Source: a virus
Length of the DNA: 25,563 nucleotides
Strand: one strand, 5' to 3'
Virus record (IMG/VR): IMGVR_UViG_3300031758_000515
Location: 1 to 25,563 of that record
The position numbers and the translations under genes are program-made. Below, piece by piece: positions 12,315 through 18,817 of this stretch; positions within the stretch are counted from its first letter, which is position 1; every line of letters begins with the position of its first letter. The notes beneath the pieces are model-generated. The model did no database searches. It was not told the DNA's origin and saw nothing but the letters and a program-made list of their open reading frames with translations.

Positions 12315-13291
12315 CTTCAGCTAATAGCGGAGTTGGACTGCACCGAATAATGATGCCTATTGTACACTTAGAAAAAGAGTATGCACTTATTACCGATGTG
12401 CTTAATGACGAACTACTTGAGCAAGGGTGGGATATTGTTTTAATGAATAGAATGCTTAACGAAATAAGCGCAGCGCAAATGGACACTTGGAGAACTAAGT
12501 ACGGGTTTAAGTTAGTTGTAGATAATGACGACTATTGGAACTTAGAGCCAAGCCATTTGTTATATCAGCGTTATATTTTAAACAACATACCTGAGCAAAT
12601 TATAAGCTATATGCAAATAGCTGACCTTTGCACTTGCACACACGAAAGGTTAGCAGCAGAAATAAGCAAGTATAATAAGAACGTTCACATATTACCTAAC
12701 GCACTTCCTTACGGACAAGAGCAGTTTATGGATAACAAGACCGAAGATAATAAGGTAAGATTGTTTTGGTCAGGTAGCGGAACGCACGAAAGGGATATTG
12801 AATTATTGAAGCAACCCTTTAAGCGACTGCAAGGAATGAATATAAGAACTGTGATAGCAGGTTACAATGACGGGGAGAAACATATTTGGGATAAAATGAT
12901 TGCAGCTTTCACTTGTGGACTTAAGCTTAACCCTACTATCTACAACTATGCTCGAGTTACAGAATATATGGGTGCTTATACGGACTCCGATATTTCAGTT
13001 ATTCCTTTAGTAGATAACAAGTTTAACGCTATGAAGTCAAACTTAAAGGTATTAGAAACGGCAGCCAAAAAGAACCCTGCGATTGTTAGCTATGTCAATC
13101 CTTATTTAGACCTACCCGTTCACTATGTTAAAAGCCAAAAGGATTGGTACAAACACATCAAAGATTTAGTAAGCGATGCGGATATGCGAAAGGAGAGCGG
13201 AGAAAAGCTTTTTGAGTTTTGCAAAAAGAATTATAACTTTGAGGGTATAAATTTAGACAGAAAGTATATTTATAGTAAACTATGCCAGTAA
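12296..13291 (+). CDS. Glycosyltransferase, GT-B fold (GT4-like)
   Basis: 331 residues from ATG 12296 (MRILCITSANSGVGLHRIMM), which fits the N-terminal Rossmann strand and Gly-rich loop; an upstream in-frame ATG at 12251 would add 15 residues of the overlapping gene. The N-terminal half includes VVDNDDYWNLEPSH and CTHERLAAEISKYNKNVHILPNAL, the second half RLFWSGSGTHERDIELLK and the nucleotide-sugar site FNAMKSNLKVLETAAKKNP. DNDDYW is seen in phage glycosyltransferases of this group. Likely makes or extends a glycan with the GT2 enzyme. The gene is followed by the largest gap of the cassette. Confidence 0.82.
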   Translation: MRILCITSANSGVGLHRIMMPIVHLEKEYALITDVLNDELLEQGWDIVLMNRMLNEISAAQMDTWRTKYGFKLVVDNDDYWNLEPSHLLYQRYILNNIPEQIISYMQIADLCTCTHERLAAEISKYNKNVHILPNALPYGQEQFMDNKTEDNKVRLFWSGSGTHERDIELLKQPFKRLQGMNIRTVIAGYNDGEKHIWDKMIAAFTCGLKLNPTIYNYARVTEYMGAYTDSDISVIPLVDNKFNAMKSNLKVLETAAKKNPAIVSYVNPYLDLPVHYVKSQKDWYKHIKDLVSDADMRKESGEKLFEFCKKNYNFEGINLDRKYIYSKLCQ

Positions 13292-13342
13292 AACGGCATT
13301 AAAAATAATTTGCATAGTTAAATTTTTTAATTAATTAATTAA
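13282..13342 (+). other. Gap after the sugar cassette: weak hairpin and TTAA repeat
   Basis: ATGCC (13282-13286) and GGCAT (13295-13299) form a short inverted repeat spanning the stop codon of the glycosyltransferase gene, followed by TAAAAATAATTT; this could be a weak terminator. (TTAA)x4 lies at 13327-13342 in an AT-only tract. No clear TAnnTTTG promoter is seen before the HNH gene at 13371. Confidence 0.3.
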
Positions 13343-13370
13343 TAATCACGAAGAAATTTAATGGGAAGCT

Positions 13371-13652
13371 ATGCAGAAACACACGCAAATCTACTTACAA
13401 GGAATGGGCTATGACGCTACATCGTTTGTTCCTTGTGAGGTTTGTGGTGGTGTAGGAGTTGACATAGCGCATATAGTTGCGAGGTCAAAGTTTGGTAGCA
13501 AGAGAAAAGATGAGCAAGACCATATAACCAATTTATGCGCAATGTGTCGTCAATGCCATTACGATTATGATTTTAAAAATAGATGGACTAAAGAGGAAAT
13601 ATTTGAAATACATTTAAAGAATATACCAAATGGAAATCTGGAAAGATATTAA
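13371..13652 (+). CDS. HNH nuclease-like protein near the terminase
   Basis: 93 residues. PCEVCGG (Cys22, Cys25), DIAHIVARS (His34), then NLCAMCRQCHYDYD (Asn54, Cys59, Cys62, His63) give a complete zinc/HNH pattern. Short HNH proteins next to terminase genes are known to take part in DNA packaging cleavage in phages such as HK97 (gp74), so that role is possible here; four small genes separate it from the terminase. It overlaps the homing endonuclease gene by 23 nt, and the change in base use suggests that gene was inserted against its 3' end. Confidence 0.8.
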   Translation: MQKHTQIYLQGMGYDATSFVPCEVCGGVGVDIAHIVARSKFGSKRKDEQDHITNLCAMCRQCHYDYDFKNRWTKEEIFEIHLKNIPNGNLERY

Positions 13653-14124
13653 AGGCTATGAAGGAGTTTACCAAGTAAGTAATTTAGGTAATGTTAAATC
13701 ATTACCAAGAGAAGTTAAAATTGGTAAAAACAAAAGATATATACGAGAAAAGGTATTAACCCCAATTAAAACGAGAAATGGATACTATTGTGTAAATTTT
13801 ACTCATAATGAAAGAAAACAATATTTAGTTCACAGATTAGTAGCTGAATCATTTTATGGTATAAATATCGACTTGGTTGTAAATCATAAGGATTTTAATA
13901 AACAAAACAATAGATTAAATAATTTAGAGTTTTGTACTCAAAAAGAAAATATATATCATTCTTGTATAGGTGGTAGAAATGGTAGGCTGATATTAAATAC
14001 TGAAACTCATATTTATTATTACACTATTAAAGAAGCGGCTGAAACAATTAATAAGAACGAAGGCTATTTACATAAAAGATTAACAAACGAAGTAATAAAT
14101 AATACAAATTTTATATACGCATAA
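13630..14124 (+). CDS. Homing endonuclease, NUMOD4-HNH
   Basis: 164 residues. EIWKDIKGYEGVYQVSNLG (residues 2-20) is a NUMOD4 DNA-binding motif, continuing VKSL. The HNH_3 core reads YLVHRLVAESF (His68), LVVNHKDFNKQNNRLNNLEF (His86). Residues about 125-150 (IYYYTIKEAAETI) resemble a NUMOD1-like helix. Such enzymes make site-specific breaks and spread their own gene. It is freestanding, with no intron visible. Its codons are richer in A/T than the flanking genes, a sign of separate origin. Its stop overlaps the ATG of the next small gene. Confidence 0.9.
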   Translation: MEIWKDIKGYEGVYQVSNLGNVKSLPREVKIGKNKRYIREKVLTPIKTRNGYYCVNFTHNERKQYLVHRLVAESFYGINIDLVVNHKDFNKQNNRLNNLEFCTQKENIYHSCIGGRNGRLILNTETHIYYYTIKEAAETINKNEGYLHKRLTNEVINNTNFIYA

Positions 14125-14246
14125 TGGCAAAGATTAAAGAGAACAATTCAAAAACATCATTTGGTAAACGCAAAAGAGGCTCTGCAAAGAAGTCCTTTAA
14201 CAAGCACACGCCCAGAGAAAAAGCATATAGAGGTCAAGGCAGATGA
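14124..14246 (+). CDS. Tiny basic conserved protein
   Basis: 40 residues, about a third of them Lys or Arg (FGKRKRGSAKKSFNKHTP, ending YRGQGR). Very basic 40-60 residue proteins ending in 'YRGQG[RK]' are frequent near terminase genes of Bacteroidota phages, to my recollection, with unknown role; binding to DNA or RNA is likely. It is too short for usual gene-length cut-offs. Stop and start overlaps on both sides (ATAATG at 14122-14126 and ATGA at 14243-14246) support it. Confidence 0.75.
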   Translation: MAKIKENNSKTSFGKRKRGSAKKSFNKHTPREKAYRGQGR

Positions 14247-14464
14247 GAAAGTTAAACGCACTCTGGTTATTGCTTACACACAAAGCTTACTTCGTAGCAG
14301 TATGTAAAACAGGTATGCAAGGAGACGATATGACAACAATCGGACACTATACTTATGCTATGGCAGAAACTTTAATCAATAAGCATATTAAAGACGTAGA
14401 CACTTACTTAGACCAAGAAGACGCTTTAGACGAAGCAAACGACATTTTAAACGGGATATTATGA
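14243..14464 (+). CDS. Conserved hypothetical phage protein
   Basis: 73 residues. A somewhat hydrophobic N terminus (LNALWLLLTHKAYFVAV) is followed by a polar helical region and an acidic C terminus (YLDQEDALDEANDILNGIL). The N terminus is too short and interrupted to call a TM segment with confidence. Similar proteins precede terminase genes in related phages. It overlaps its neighbours by 4 nt at each side. Confidence 0.65.
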   Translation: MRKLNALWLLLTHKAYFVAVCKTGMQGDDMTTIGHYTYAMAETLINKHIKDVDTYLDQEDALDEANDILNGIL

Positions 14465-14814
14465 TACTATTATCAAGCCAAGTAGAGAGCATAGCTTCAC
14501 GCAAAGACAAGACAATAAAGCTAACTTTAGCAACGCAAGAACTAAGTCCTAAAGACGCAGCTAACTTGTTTCAGCTTAACCAACAATTTTGCTACATAGC
14601 AATTAAAGAAGAACCTTTTAGCAAAGAAGAACAAGACGTAATAGAAAACCTAAAGGCTGACCCTGATACATTGAAGACACCAAGCCAAAGGCTACGAGGC
14701 ATCTTATACAAAACATACGAACAAGACAACGAAGGATATAAAGATTTTAACACATACTACTTATCCGTTATGGATAGGATATGTCAGCACTATAAAACAA
14801 AAATAGATGGGTAG
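14461..14814 (+). CDS. Conserved hypothetical phage protein before terminase
   Basis: 117 residues. An N-terminal strand pair with IKLTLATQELSPKDAANLFQ and FCYIAIKEEPFSKEE, then a helical part LKTPSQRLRGILYKTYEQ and FNTYYLSVMDRICQHYK. The 'K-T-P-S-Q-R-L-R' motif with a following 'F..YY...M..I' recurs in Bacteroidota phages and prophages. It could be a packaging or DNA-binding accessory, based only on its place ahead of the terminase small subunit, whose start it overlaps by 8 nt. Confidence 0.65.
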   Translation: MILLSSQVESIASRKDKTIKLTLATQELSPKDAANLFQLNQQFCYIAIKEEPFSKEEQDVIENLKADPDTLKTPSQRLRGILYKTYEQDNEGYKDFNTYYLSVMDRICQHYKTKIDG

Positions 14815-15217
14815 GCATAAAGCAATAGAAACACCTGAAATAATGCTTCAGCTATTTACAGAATACTGTGAGTACGCTAAAAGCAATCCTATTAAAGTAC
14901 ACGACTTCGTAGGTAAAGATGGTGACGAAGTTTACAGATTAAGAGAACGACCTTTAACAATAGAAGGCTTTGAGAACTATTGTTATAATCAAGGGGTTAT
15001 AAGCGATTTAGGTAGATACTTTGCAAATTTAGATAATGCTTACGAAGATTTTCGTACCATCTGTTCGCGTATTAAGAAAACAATTAGACAAGACCAAATC
15101 GAAGGCGGTATGGCAGGGGTCTACAATCCAAGCATAACTCAGCGATTAAATAGCTTAGTAGAGAAGTCAGAAAACAAGCACGAAGTAAGTGAGATTAAAA
15201 TAACTTACGATAGATAA
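14807..15217 (+). CDS. terS: Terminase small subunit (gp3-type)
   Basis: 136 residues. The region RPLTIEGFENYCYNQGVISD, then LGRYFANLDNAYEDF and IRQDQIEGGMAGVYNPSITQ, matches the DNA-packaging protein gp3 family of small terminases. It recognises phage DNA and recruits the large subunit. The N-terminal part (MGRHKAIETPEIMLQLFTEY) is the usual DNA-binding helical region. The C terminus is charged. It is directly followed by the large subunit (TAATG overlap at 15215-15219). Confidence 0.87.
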   Translation: MGRHKAIETPEIMLQLFTEYCEYAKSNPIKVHDFVGKDGDEVYRLRERPLTIEGFENYCYNQGVISDLGRYFANLDNAYEDFRTICSRIKKTIRQDQIEGGMAGVYNPSITQRLNSLVEKSENKHEVSEIKITYDR

Positions 15218-16383
15218 TGCAGACAATAGGCTTGAAGTTACATAACCCACACCCTGCGCAAAAGCAAGTAATTGAATGCGATAGTAGGTTTATTGTAATG
15301 ATGGCAGGGAGAAGATTTGGCAAGTCCTTGATTAGCCAAACGATAAGCATAGACACGGCAGTTAATAAAAAGCGAGTAGCTTACATAACACCTACTTACC
15401 AATTAGGCAAGATATTTTTTAAGGAAATAGTAGACCTTTTGCCATTGGAGATATATTCTAAAAACGAAAGCGACCTGGTTATTACTTTCATAACGGGTGG
15501 CAGCATACGTTTTTTTACGGGCGAAAGGTTAGACAATCTTCGTGGTTTAAAGTTCCACTTAGCCGTAATAGACGAGGCTTCCTTTATACCTAACCTTGAA
15601 GATGGGTGGCTAAACTCAATAAGACCTACCTTAACTGACTACAAGGGTAAGGCAATATTCTTATCTACCCCACGAGGCAAGAATTACTTTTATAGCCTAT
15701 ATAGTAAAGCAGAACCCGATTGGCAAAGCTTTAAGTTTACTACATACGATAACCCTTACATTGACCCACAAGAAATAGACGATGCAAGAAGGCAATTGCC
15801 AGAGGTTGTATTTGAGCAAGAGTATATGGCAAACCCTGCCGAGAACGCAGCCAATCCTTTCGGTACTCAGTTTATTAGAAATTGCATACACCCTGTTAGT
15901 ACGATGCCTGTCGTAGCTTTTGGTATTGACTTAGCCAAGTCAGTCGATTGGACAGTTATAGTAGGTTTAGACGAAAACGGAAATGTGGCTTATTTTGACC
16001 GCTTTCAAATGGATTGGCACAATACCAAGCAGAACATCATTAGGCTGCCGAAATGCCCTATCCTTGTCGATTCTACGGGGGTTGGCGACCCTATCCTTGA
16101 GGACTTACAAAGAGAAGGGGTAATGATACAAGGCTTAAAGTTTACAAGTTCAAGTAAGCAGCAGCTAATGGAAGGCTTACAAGCTGCTATACATCAAGGT
16201 AAGATTGGCTATCCTGACGGGATAATCAGCCAGGAGCTTGAAATCTTTGAATACCAATACACCGCAACGGGGGTAAAGTATTCCGCACCTTCAGGCTATC
16301 ACGACGATGCCGTGGTAGCTTTATCATTGGCTTGGCAGAATTTCAGCCTTAAACGTGGCACGGGTAGGTATGCCTTCCTATAA
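15217..16383 (+). CDS. terL: Terminase large subunit
   Basis: 388 residues, on the short side for TerL but with all motifs. ATPase: Walker A-like MAGRRFGKS (29-37), Walker B LAVIDE (Asp119, Glu120), coupling motif LSTPRG (149-154). RNase H-like nuclease: FGIDLAKSVDWTVIVG (Asp238), LVDSTGVGDP (Asp285), YHDDAVVALSLAW (Asp363/Asp364). It pumps DNA into the prohead and cuts it. The next genes are not portal or capsid, which is unusual; the module continues with small genes after a repeat and promoter. Confidence 0.95.
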   Translation: MQTIGLKLHNPHPAQKQVIECDSRFIVMMAGRRFGKSLISQTISIDTAVNKKRVAYITPTYQLGKIFFKEIVDLLPLEIYSKNESDLVITFITGGSIRFFTGERLDNLRGLKFHLAVIDEASFIPNLEDGWLNSIRPTLTDYKGKAIFLSTPRGKNYFYSLYSKAEPDWQSFKFTTYDNPYIDPQEIDDARRQLPEVVFEQEYMANPAENAANPFGTQFIRNCIHPVSTMPVVAFGIDLAKSVDWTVIVGLDENGNVAYFDRFQMDWHNTKQNIIRLPKCPILVDSTGVGDPILEDLQREGVMIQGLKFTSSSKQQLMEGLQAAIHQGKIGYPDGIISQELEIFEYQYTATGVKYSAPSGYHDDAVVALSLAWQNFSLKRGTGRYAFL

Positions 16384-16416
16384 TTTACCGCTTATCCTTA
16401 ATATTTACCGCTCATC
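16383..16416. repeat. 14-bp direct repeat, 20-bp period, after terL
   Basis: ATTTACCGCTTATC (16383-16396) and ATTTACCGCTCATC (16403-16416) differ at one base and are spaced two helical turns apart. They lie between the terL stop and the promoter at 16443, so they could be binding sites for a regulator or a packaging-related site. No other copy was noticed in the window. Confidence 0.55.
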
Positions 16417-16442
16417 ACAATTTTATAAAAAAAGTTTGCTCA

Positions 16443-16476
16443 TTTGATTGTTGAATGTGTAAAGGTTGTATATTTG
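16443..16476 (+). promoter_or_regulatory. Bacteroidota-type promoter for the tail operon
   Basis: TTTG (16443-16446), 22 nt, TATATTTG (16469-16476), the same layout as at 5458-5491; TTG at 16448-16450 is an alternative -33 element with 18 nt. The leader from about 16483 to the ATG at 16508 is A/C-rich (ending CACAAACACAAAACACA), like the leader before 5509. Confidence 0.7.
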
Positions 16477-16507
16477 ATATATCAATTAACCACAAACACA
16501 AAACACA

Positions 16508-16594
16508 ATGAAAAAAGAAACCGCACAATTATTAGCCGTATTTTTAGTAGCTTGTTACCTTATTGGGCAACTTCAAGACGTTTACTCAAAATGA
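16508..16594 (+). CDS. 28-residue membrane peptide
   Basis: MKKETAQLLAVFLVACYLIG is a basic start followed by one hydrophobic helix, then a short polar tail QLQDVYSK. It is the first frame after the promoter at 16443-16476 and its TGA overlaps the ATG of the next gene (ATGA), which strongly suggests translation. Too short for usual gene finding. Function unknown. Confidence 0.6.
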   Translation: MKKETAQLLAVFLVACYLIGQLQDVYSK

Positions 16595-16716
16595 TTTACG
16601 CTATATGCCTTCTGCTAATTGCAACAGGCTTTGTAATGGCAGCCTTAACTGACTACACAATTAAACACTATGACCAAACTAAGCAAAGAATACATAGACA
16701 AATATTACGCAAGTGA
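16591..16716 (+). CDS. 41-residue membrane protein
   Basis: Start at ATG 16591 (MIYAICLLLIATGFVMAALT), overlapping the TGA of the previous peptide; the frame stays open further upstream but that part overlaps the promoter and the other gene and has no protein character. One membrane helix over residues 2-20, then a basic tail (TKQRIHRQILRK). Two consecutive tiny membrane proteins may work as a pair. The last 47 nt overlap the next gene. Confidence 0.55.
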   Translation: MIYAICLLLIATGFVMAALTDYTIKHYDQTKQRIHRQILRK

Positions 16717-16882
16717 GCCTATCAGCATTATGATGAATAACATTGATGCTACCTACTTAGAGATACTAACGTACTGCAAAGAGAAAGGCTACGAACCTGC
16801 CAAGCGCAGATTAAGACGTGAGCCGAGCAGCTTTAAGATAGGCTACTTTGATATTGATAACTACAAACCTGAAACAATATGA
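16670..16882 (+). CDS. Hypothetical protein
   Basis: 70 residues, MTKLSKEYIDKYYASEPISI, polar and basic in the middle (YEPAKRRLRREPSSFKIGYF), no TM. The first 47 nt overlap the small membrane protein gene and the last 4 the next gene. Not recognised. Together with its neighbours it belongs to the operon of small proteins that leads into the tail genes. Confidence 0.55.
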   Translation: MTKLSKEYIDKYYASEPISIMMNNIDATYLEILTYCKEKGYEPAKRRLRREPSSFKIGYFDIDNYKPETI

Positions 16883-17226
16883 GTGCAACAAAGAAGCACA
16901 TTATTGACAATAAATCTACTCAAAAGTATTGTAATCCTTGTATATGGAATGGACGACCTGTTATTATTAAATATAAAATTATGGAGTTAGAAGAAAAAGA
17001 CGAATTGTATAAGCAACCAACAAACACAATGATAGAGTTAATTTCAGATATGAATTGGTATGACAGAACACTTTTGCAAGAATATTACAAGTGCAATAAG
17101 AATGCAAAGCGATTAAGCAGATTAACTAAAATATCATATATGAATATTTGGAGAAGATTAAATAAGTTAAAACAAAATGGCAAATTTGAACTCTTTAATT
17201 ATCCAGAATTTTTTAAAATAAAATAA
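16879..17226 (+). CDS. HTH protein, paralogue-like to the sigma-like protein at 9834
   Basis: 115 residues. The C-terminal half NMNWYDRTLLQEYYKCNKNAKR-type region carries LSRLTKISYMNIWRRLNKLK, which aligns with LSRVTGIPYMTIHRVLKLTK of the protein at 9834, including the spacing from the 'W(F/Y)...LL..Y' element. The N-terminal 45 residues are different and contain CNPC, a possible metal site; the ATG at 16981 (MELEEKDELYK) is an alternative start. It may be a shorter regulator that binds related sites or competes with the longer protein. It is AT-richer than its neighbours. Confidence 0.6.
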   Translation: MSATKKHIIDNKSTQKYCNPCIWNGRPVIIKYKIMELEEKDELYKQPTNTMIELISDMNWYDRTLLQEYYKCNKNAKRLSRLTKISYMNIWRRLNKLKQNGKFELFNYPEFFKIK

Positions 17227-17231
17227 ACTTA

Positions 17232-17696
17232 ATGGAACTACAACAAATCTTCGAAACAACAAAAGAGCAACGAGTAGAGTTTACCCACCAATTAATTGAA
17301 CGCTTAAACGCAGGTGAACTTGACCCGTTAAAAACGCACCTTCAGGTTAAAGCCTTAGAAGATATGCTTGAAACATTAAAAGCAAGTAAGGACTATAAAG
17401 ATGCAGTATTAAACGCAGCCGTACAGAATGGCAAAGAGTTTGACTATATGAGTGCTAAATTCAACATTAGAGAGGTCGGAGTTAAATACGACTATACCAA
17501 ATGCGAAAGCCCTGCGTATGACGATATAATGACCGAATACAATAGCGCAGCTAAAGCCAAAAAGGATATGGAAGAGTTCCTTAAAAAAGTACCGCATCAA
17601 GGACTTGACATTATTAACGGAGTTACTGGCGAGGTTACAAGAGTTTACCCACCTGCTAAGAGTAGCACAACAAGTGTAGCCGTATCATTAAAATAA
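17232..17696 (+). CDS. Conserved phage protein (DUF7173-like)
   Basis: 154 residues. A helical N-terminal half (LIERLNAGELDPLKTHLQVK, DMLETLKASKDYKDAVLNAA), then FNIREVGVKYDYTKC and a helix AKAKKDMEEFLKKV, ending in PPAKSSTTSVAVSLK. The 'VKYDY..C' core and the 'PP.K.STTSV.V.L' end recur in phages of many hosts near replication or structural genes, with no established function. I recall DUF7173 for this group; this needs a profile search. Starts 5 nt after the HTH gene. Confidence 0.65.
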   Translation: MELQQIFETTKEQRVEFTHQLIERLNAGELDPLKTHLQVKALEDMLETLKASKDYKDAVLNAAVQNGKEFDYMSAKFNIREVGVKYDYTKCESPAYDDIMTEYNSAAKAKKDMEEFLKKVPHQGLDIINGVTGEVTRVYPPAKSSTTSVAVSLK

Positions 17697-17704
17697 TAAA
17701 AATA

Positions 17705-17797
17705 TTGTACTTCTTTGTAATTTGCTTACCTTTGGCAGCGTTATGCTACATAGGTGGGCATCTTGCTTATGAGCTAATGTTAAAACTAAGAAAATGA
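17705..17797 (+). CDS. Possible 30-residue membrane peptide with TTG start
   Basis: From TTG 17705 the frame reads LYFFVICLPLAALCYIGGHL then AYELMLKLRK and stops at TGA 17795-17797, overlapping the next ATG (ATGA), as neighbouring genes do. One hydrophobic helix and a basic end resemble the small membrane proteins at 16508 and 16591. No ATG or GTG is available in frame before the upstream stop at 17663. It fills an otherwise empty 97-nt gap. Moderate to low certainty because of the start codon. Confidence 0.4.
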   Translation: MYFFVICLPLAALCYIGGHLAYELMLKLRK

Positions 17798-17994
17798 CAC
17801 CCAAAGAAAAGGCAATAGAATTGTATCATAAATATTTTAGTATGATAGAAATTGAAAGTCCAATAGATAGAGTATCATCTATTCCGTATGTTAAAAAATG
17901 CGCCTTAATAGTAGTAGATGAGATATTAAAAACTAATCCGTATAAAGCTAGAAATTACTGGCAAGAAGTTAAAACTGAAATAGAAAAATTATGA
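17794..17994 (+). CDS. Small conserved phage protein
   Basis: 66 residues. The frame 'MTPKEKAIELYHKYF', a variable middle, 'KKCALIVVDEIL', then 'NYWQEVKTEIEKL' is one of the most frequent small phage proteins of Bacteroidota, to my recollection. It is all-helical. Function unknown. Its stop overlaps the start of the tail chaperone gene (ATGA). Confidence 0.75.
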   Translation: MTPKEKAIELYHKYFSMIEIESPIDRVSSIPYVKKCALIVVDEILKTNPYKARNYWQEVKTEIEKL

Positions 17995-18665
17995 CTTGGA
18001 ACGAATTAACAGTTTGGCAGTACCAACAAATATACCCAATAGTTACTAAGCCTGAAAAGGATTGGACTAACTTAGACGTAGAAAGTAAACTTGTAGGTAT
18101 AATCTACAACCTTACAGATACTCAGGTGGATAGCTTAACTATTCAGCAGTTCAATAACCTGAGGGGTACACTAACCTTTTTAGACGATAAGATAGAAGGT
18201 AAGCCTGTTAAGTACACGGAAGTAAACGGCAAACGCTACCGATTCGTTTATGATGTGCAACAAATCAAAGCAGCTCGTTACATTGAGAGCAAAGTATTTA
18301 GCACCGATTTAGTTAGTAATCTACATAAGTTAGCAGCTTCAATGGTAGTACCTCAAAAGAAAACTTGGTACGGCAGATGGGTAGACGAGGAATACAACGC
18401 AGCAAAGCATAGTCAATATGCAGATGACTTACAAGCATCTAATTTTATACACATATACAATTCGGTTGTTTTTTTTTATCAAGTATACAGAAATTGGATA
18501 GAAGTTTCTCGGGGTTATTTGGTAAAGGAGATGATGGCGAAGGGTCTGACACCGAAGTTAGCGCAAGGGGTGGTTCAAACTTTATGCGAGACTTTGGATG
18601 GCAGTATTGCGCCAAATCTGTTGCCGAGTACGAAAATATCAGCGTTAATCAAAGCTATGAATTAA
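17991..18665 (+). CDS. Tail assembly chaperone, unshifted form (G-like)
   Basis: 224 residues starting MTWNELTVWQYQQIYPIVTK. The N-terminal domain (1-160) with ESKLVGIIYNLTDTQVDSLT and KYTEVNGKRYRFVYDVQQIK resembles tail chaperone-type proteins placed upstream of the tape measure in Bacteroidota phages. In frame 0 it continues past a T9 run through SRGYLVKEMMAKGLTPKLAQ to ALIKAMN. A second conserved reading frame begins at the same T run (see the frameshifted form). Tail chaperones coat the tape measure during tail tube assembly. Confidence 0.7.
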   Translation: MTWNELTVWQYQQIYPIVTKPEKDWTNLDVESKLVGIIYNLTDTQVDSLTIQQFNNLRGTLTFLDDKIEGKPVKYTEVNGKRYRFVYDVQQIKAARYIESKVFSTDLVSNLHKLAASMVVPQKKTWYGRWVDEEYNAAKHSQYADDLQASNFIHIYNSVVFFYQVYRNWIEVSRGYLVKEMMAKGLTPKLAQGVVQTLCETLDGSIAPNLLPSTKISALIKAMN

Positions 18666-18748
18666 CAACCTTACACTTCTTAAATACGCTATCTTATCTA
18701 AAGGCGAAAGCTGATTACGATAAGGAGCAACATAGGAAACTTAAATAG
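17991..18748 (+). CDS. Tail assembly chaperone, -1 frameshifted form (GT-like)
   Basis: After about 162 residues in the first frame, a -1 shift in the T9 run (18469-18477) moves to the frame open from 18443 to the TAG at 18746-18748, giving a product of about 252 residues. The added part includes MRDFGWQYCAKSVAEYENIS, LTTLHFLNTLSYLKAKADYD and KEQHRKLK, a helical tail like those of GT extensions. This frame has no ATG before 18584, so it is best explained by frameshifting or transcriptional slippage, as in lambda G/GT. Predicted, not proven. Confidence 0.6.
18469..18477 (+). promoter_or_regulatory. T9 slippery site
   Basis: GTT TTT TTT TAT in the 0 frame gives a run of nine T (18469-18477), which allows tandem slippage by one base at ribosome or RNA polymerase level. 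The only frame that stays open downstream besides frame 0 is -1. It is the longest T run noticed in the window. Confidence 0.65.
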
Positions 18749-18762
18749 CCCCCATATACAAG

Positions 18763-18795
18763 CCCTGCCAATTTTGGTGGGGTTAGTTATTTTTA
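18763..18795 (+). terminator. Hairpin after the chaperone gene
   Basis: CCCTGCCA (18763-18770) pairs with TGGTGGGG (18775-18782) through an ATTT loop, with two G-T wobbles, followed by TTAGTTATTTTTA. It could be a partial terminator or a processing site inside the tail operon; the T tract is imperfect. It lies in the 69-nt gap between the frameshifted chaperone and the gene starting with GTG at 18818. Confidence 0.4.
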
Positions 18796-18817
18796 GCCGT
18801 TAGGTATATTTATTTGC

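Noticed and set aside
13327-13342. (TTAA)x4 as an attachment site or origin
   Set aside because: It is a simple AT repeat in a short gap with no second copy, integrase or initiator nearby in this window.
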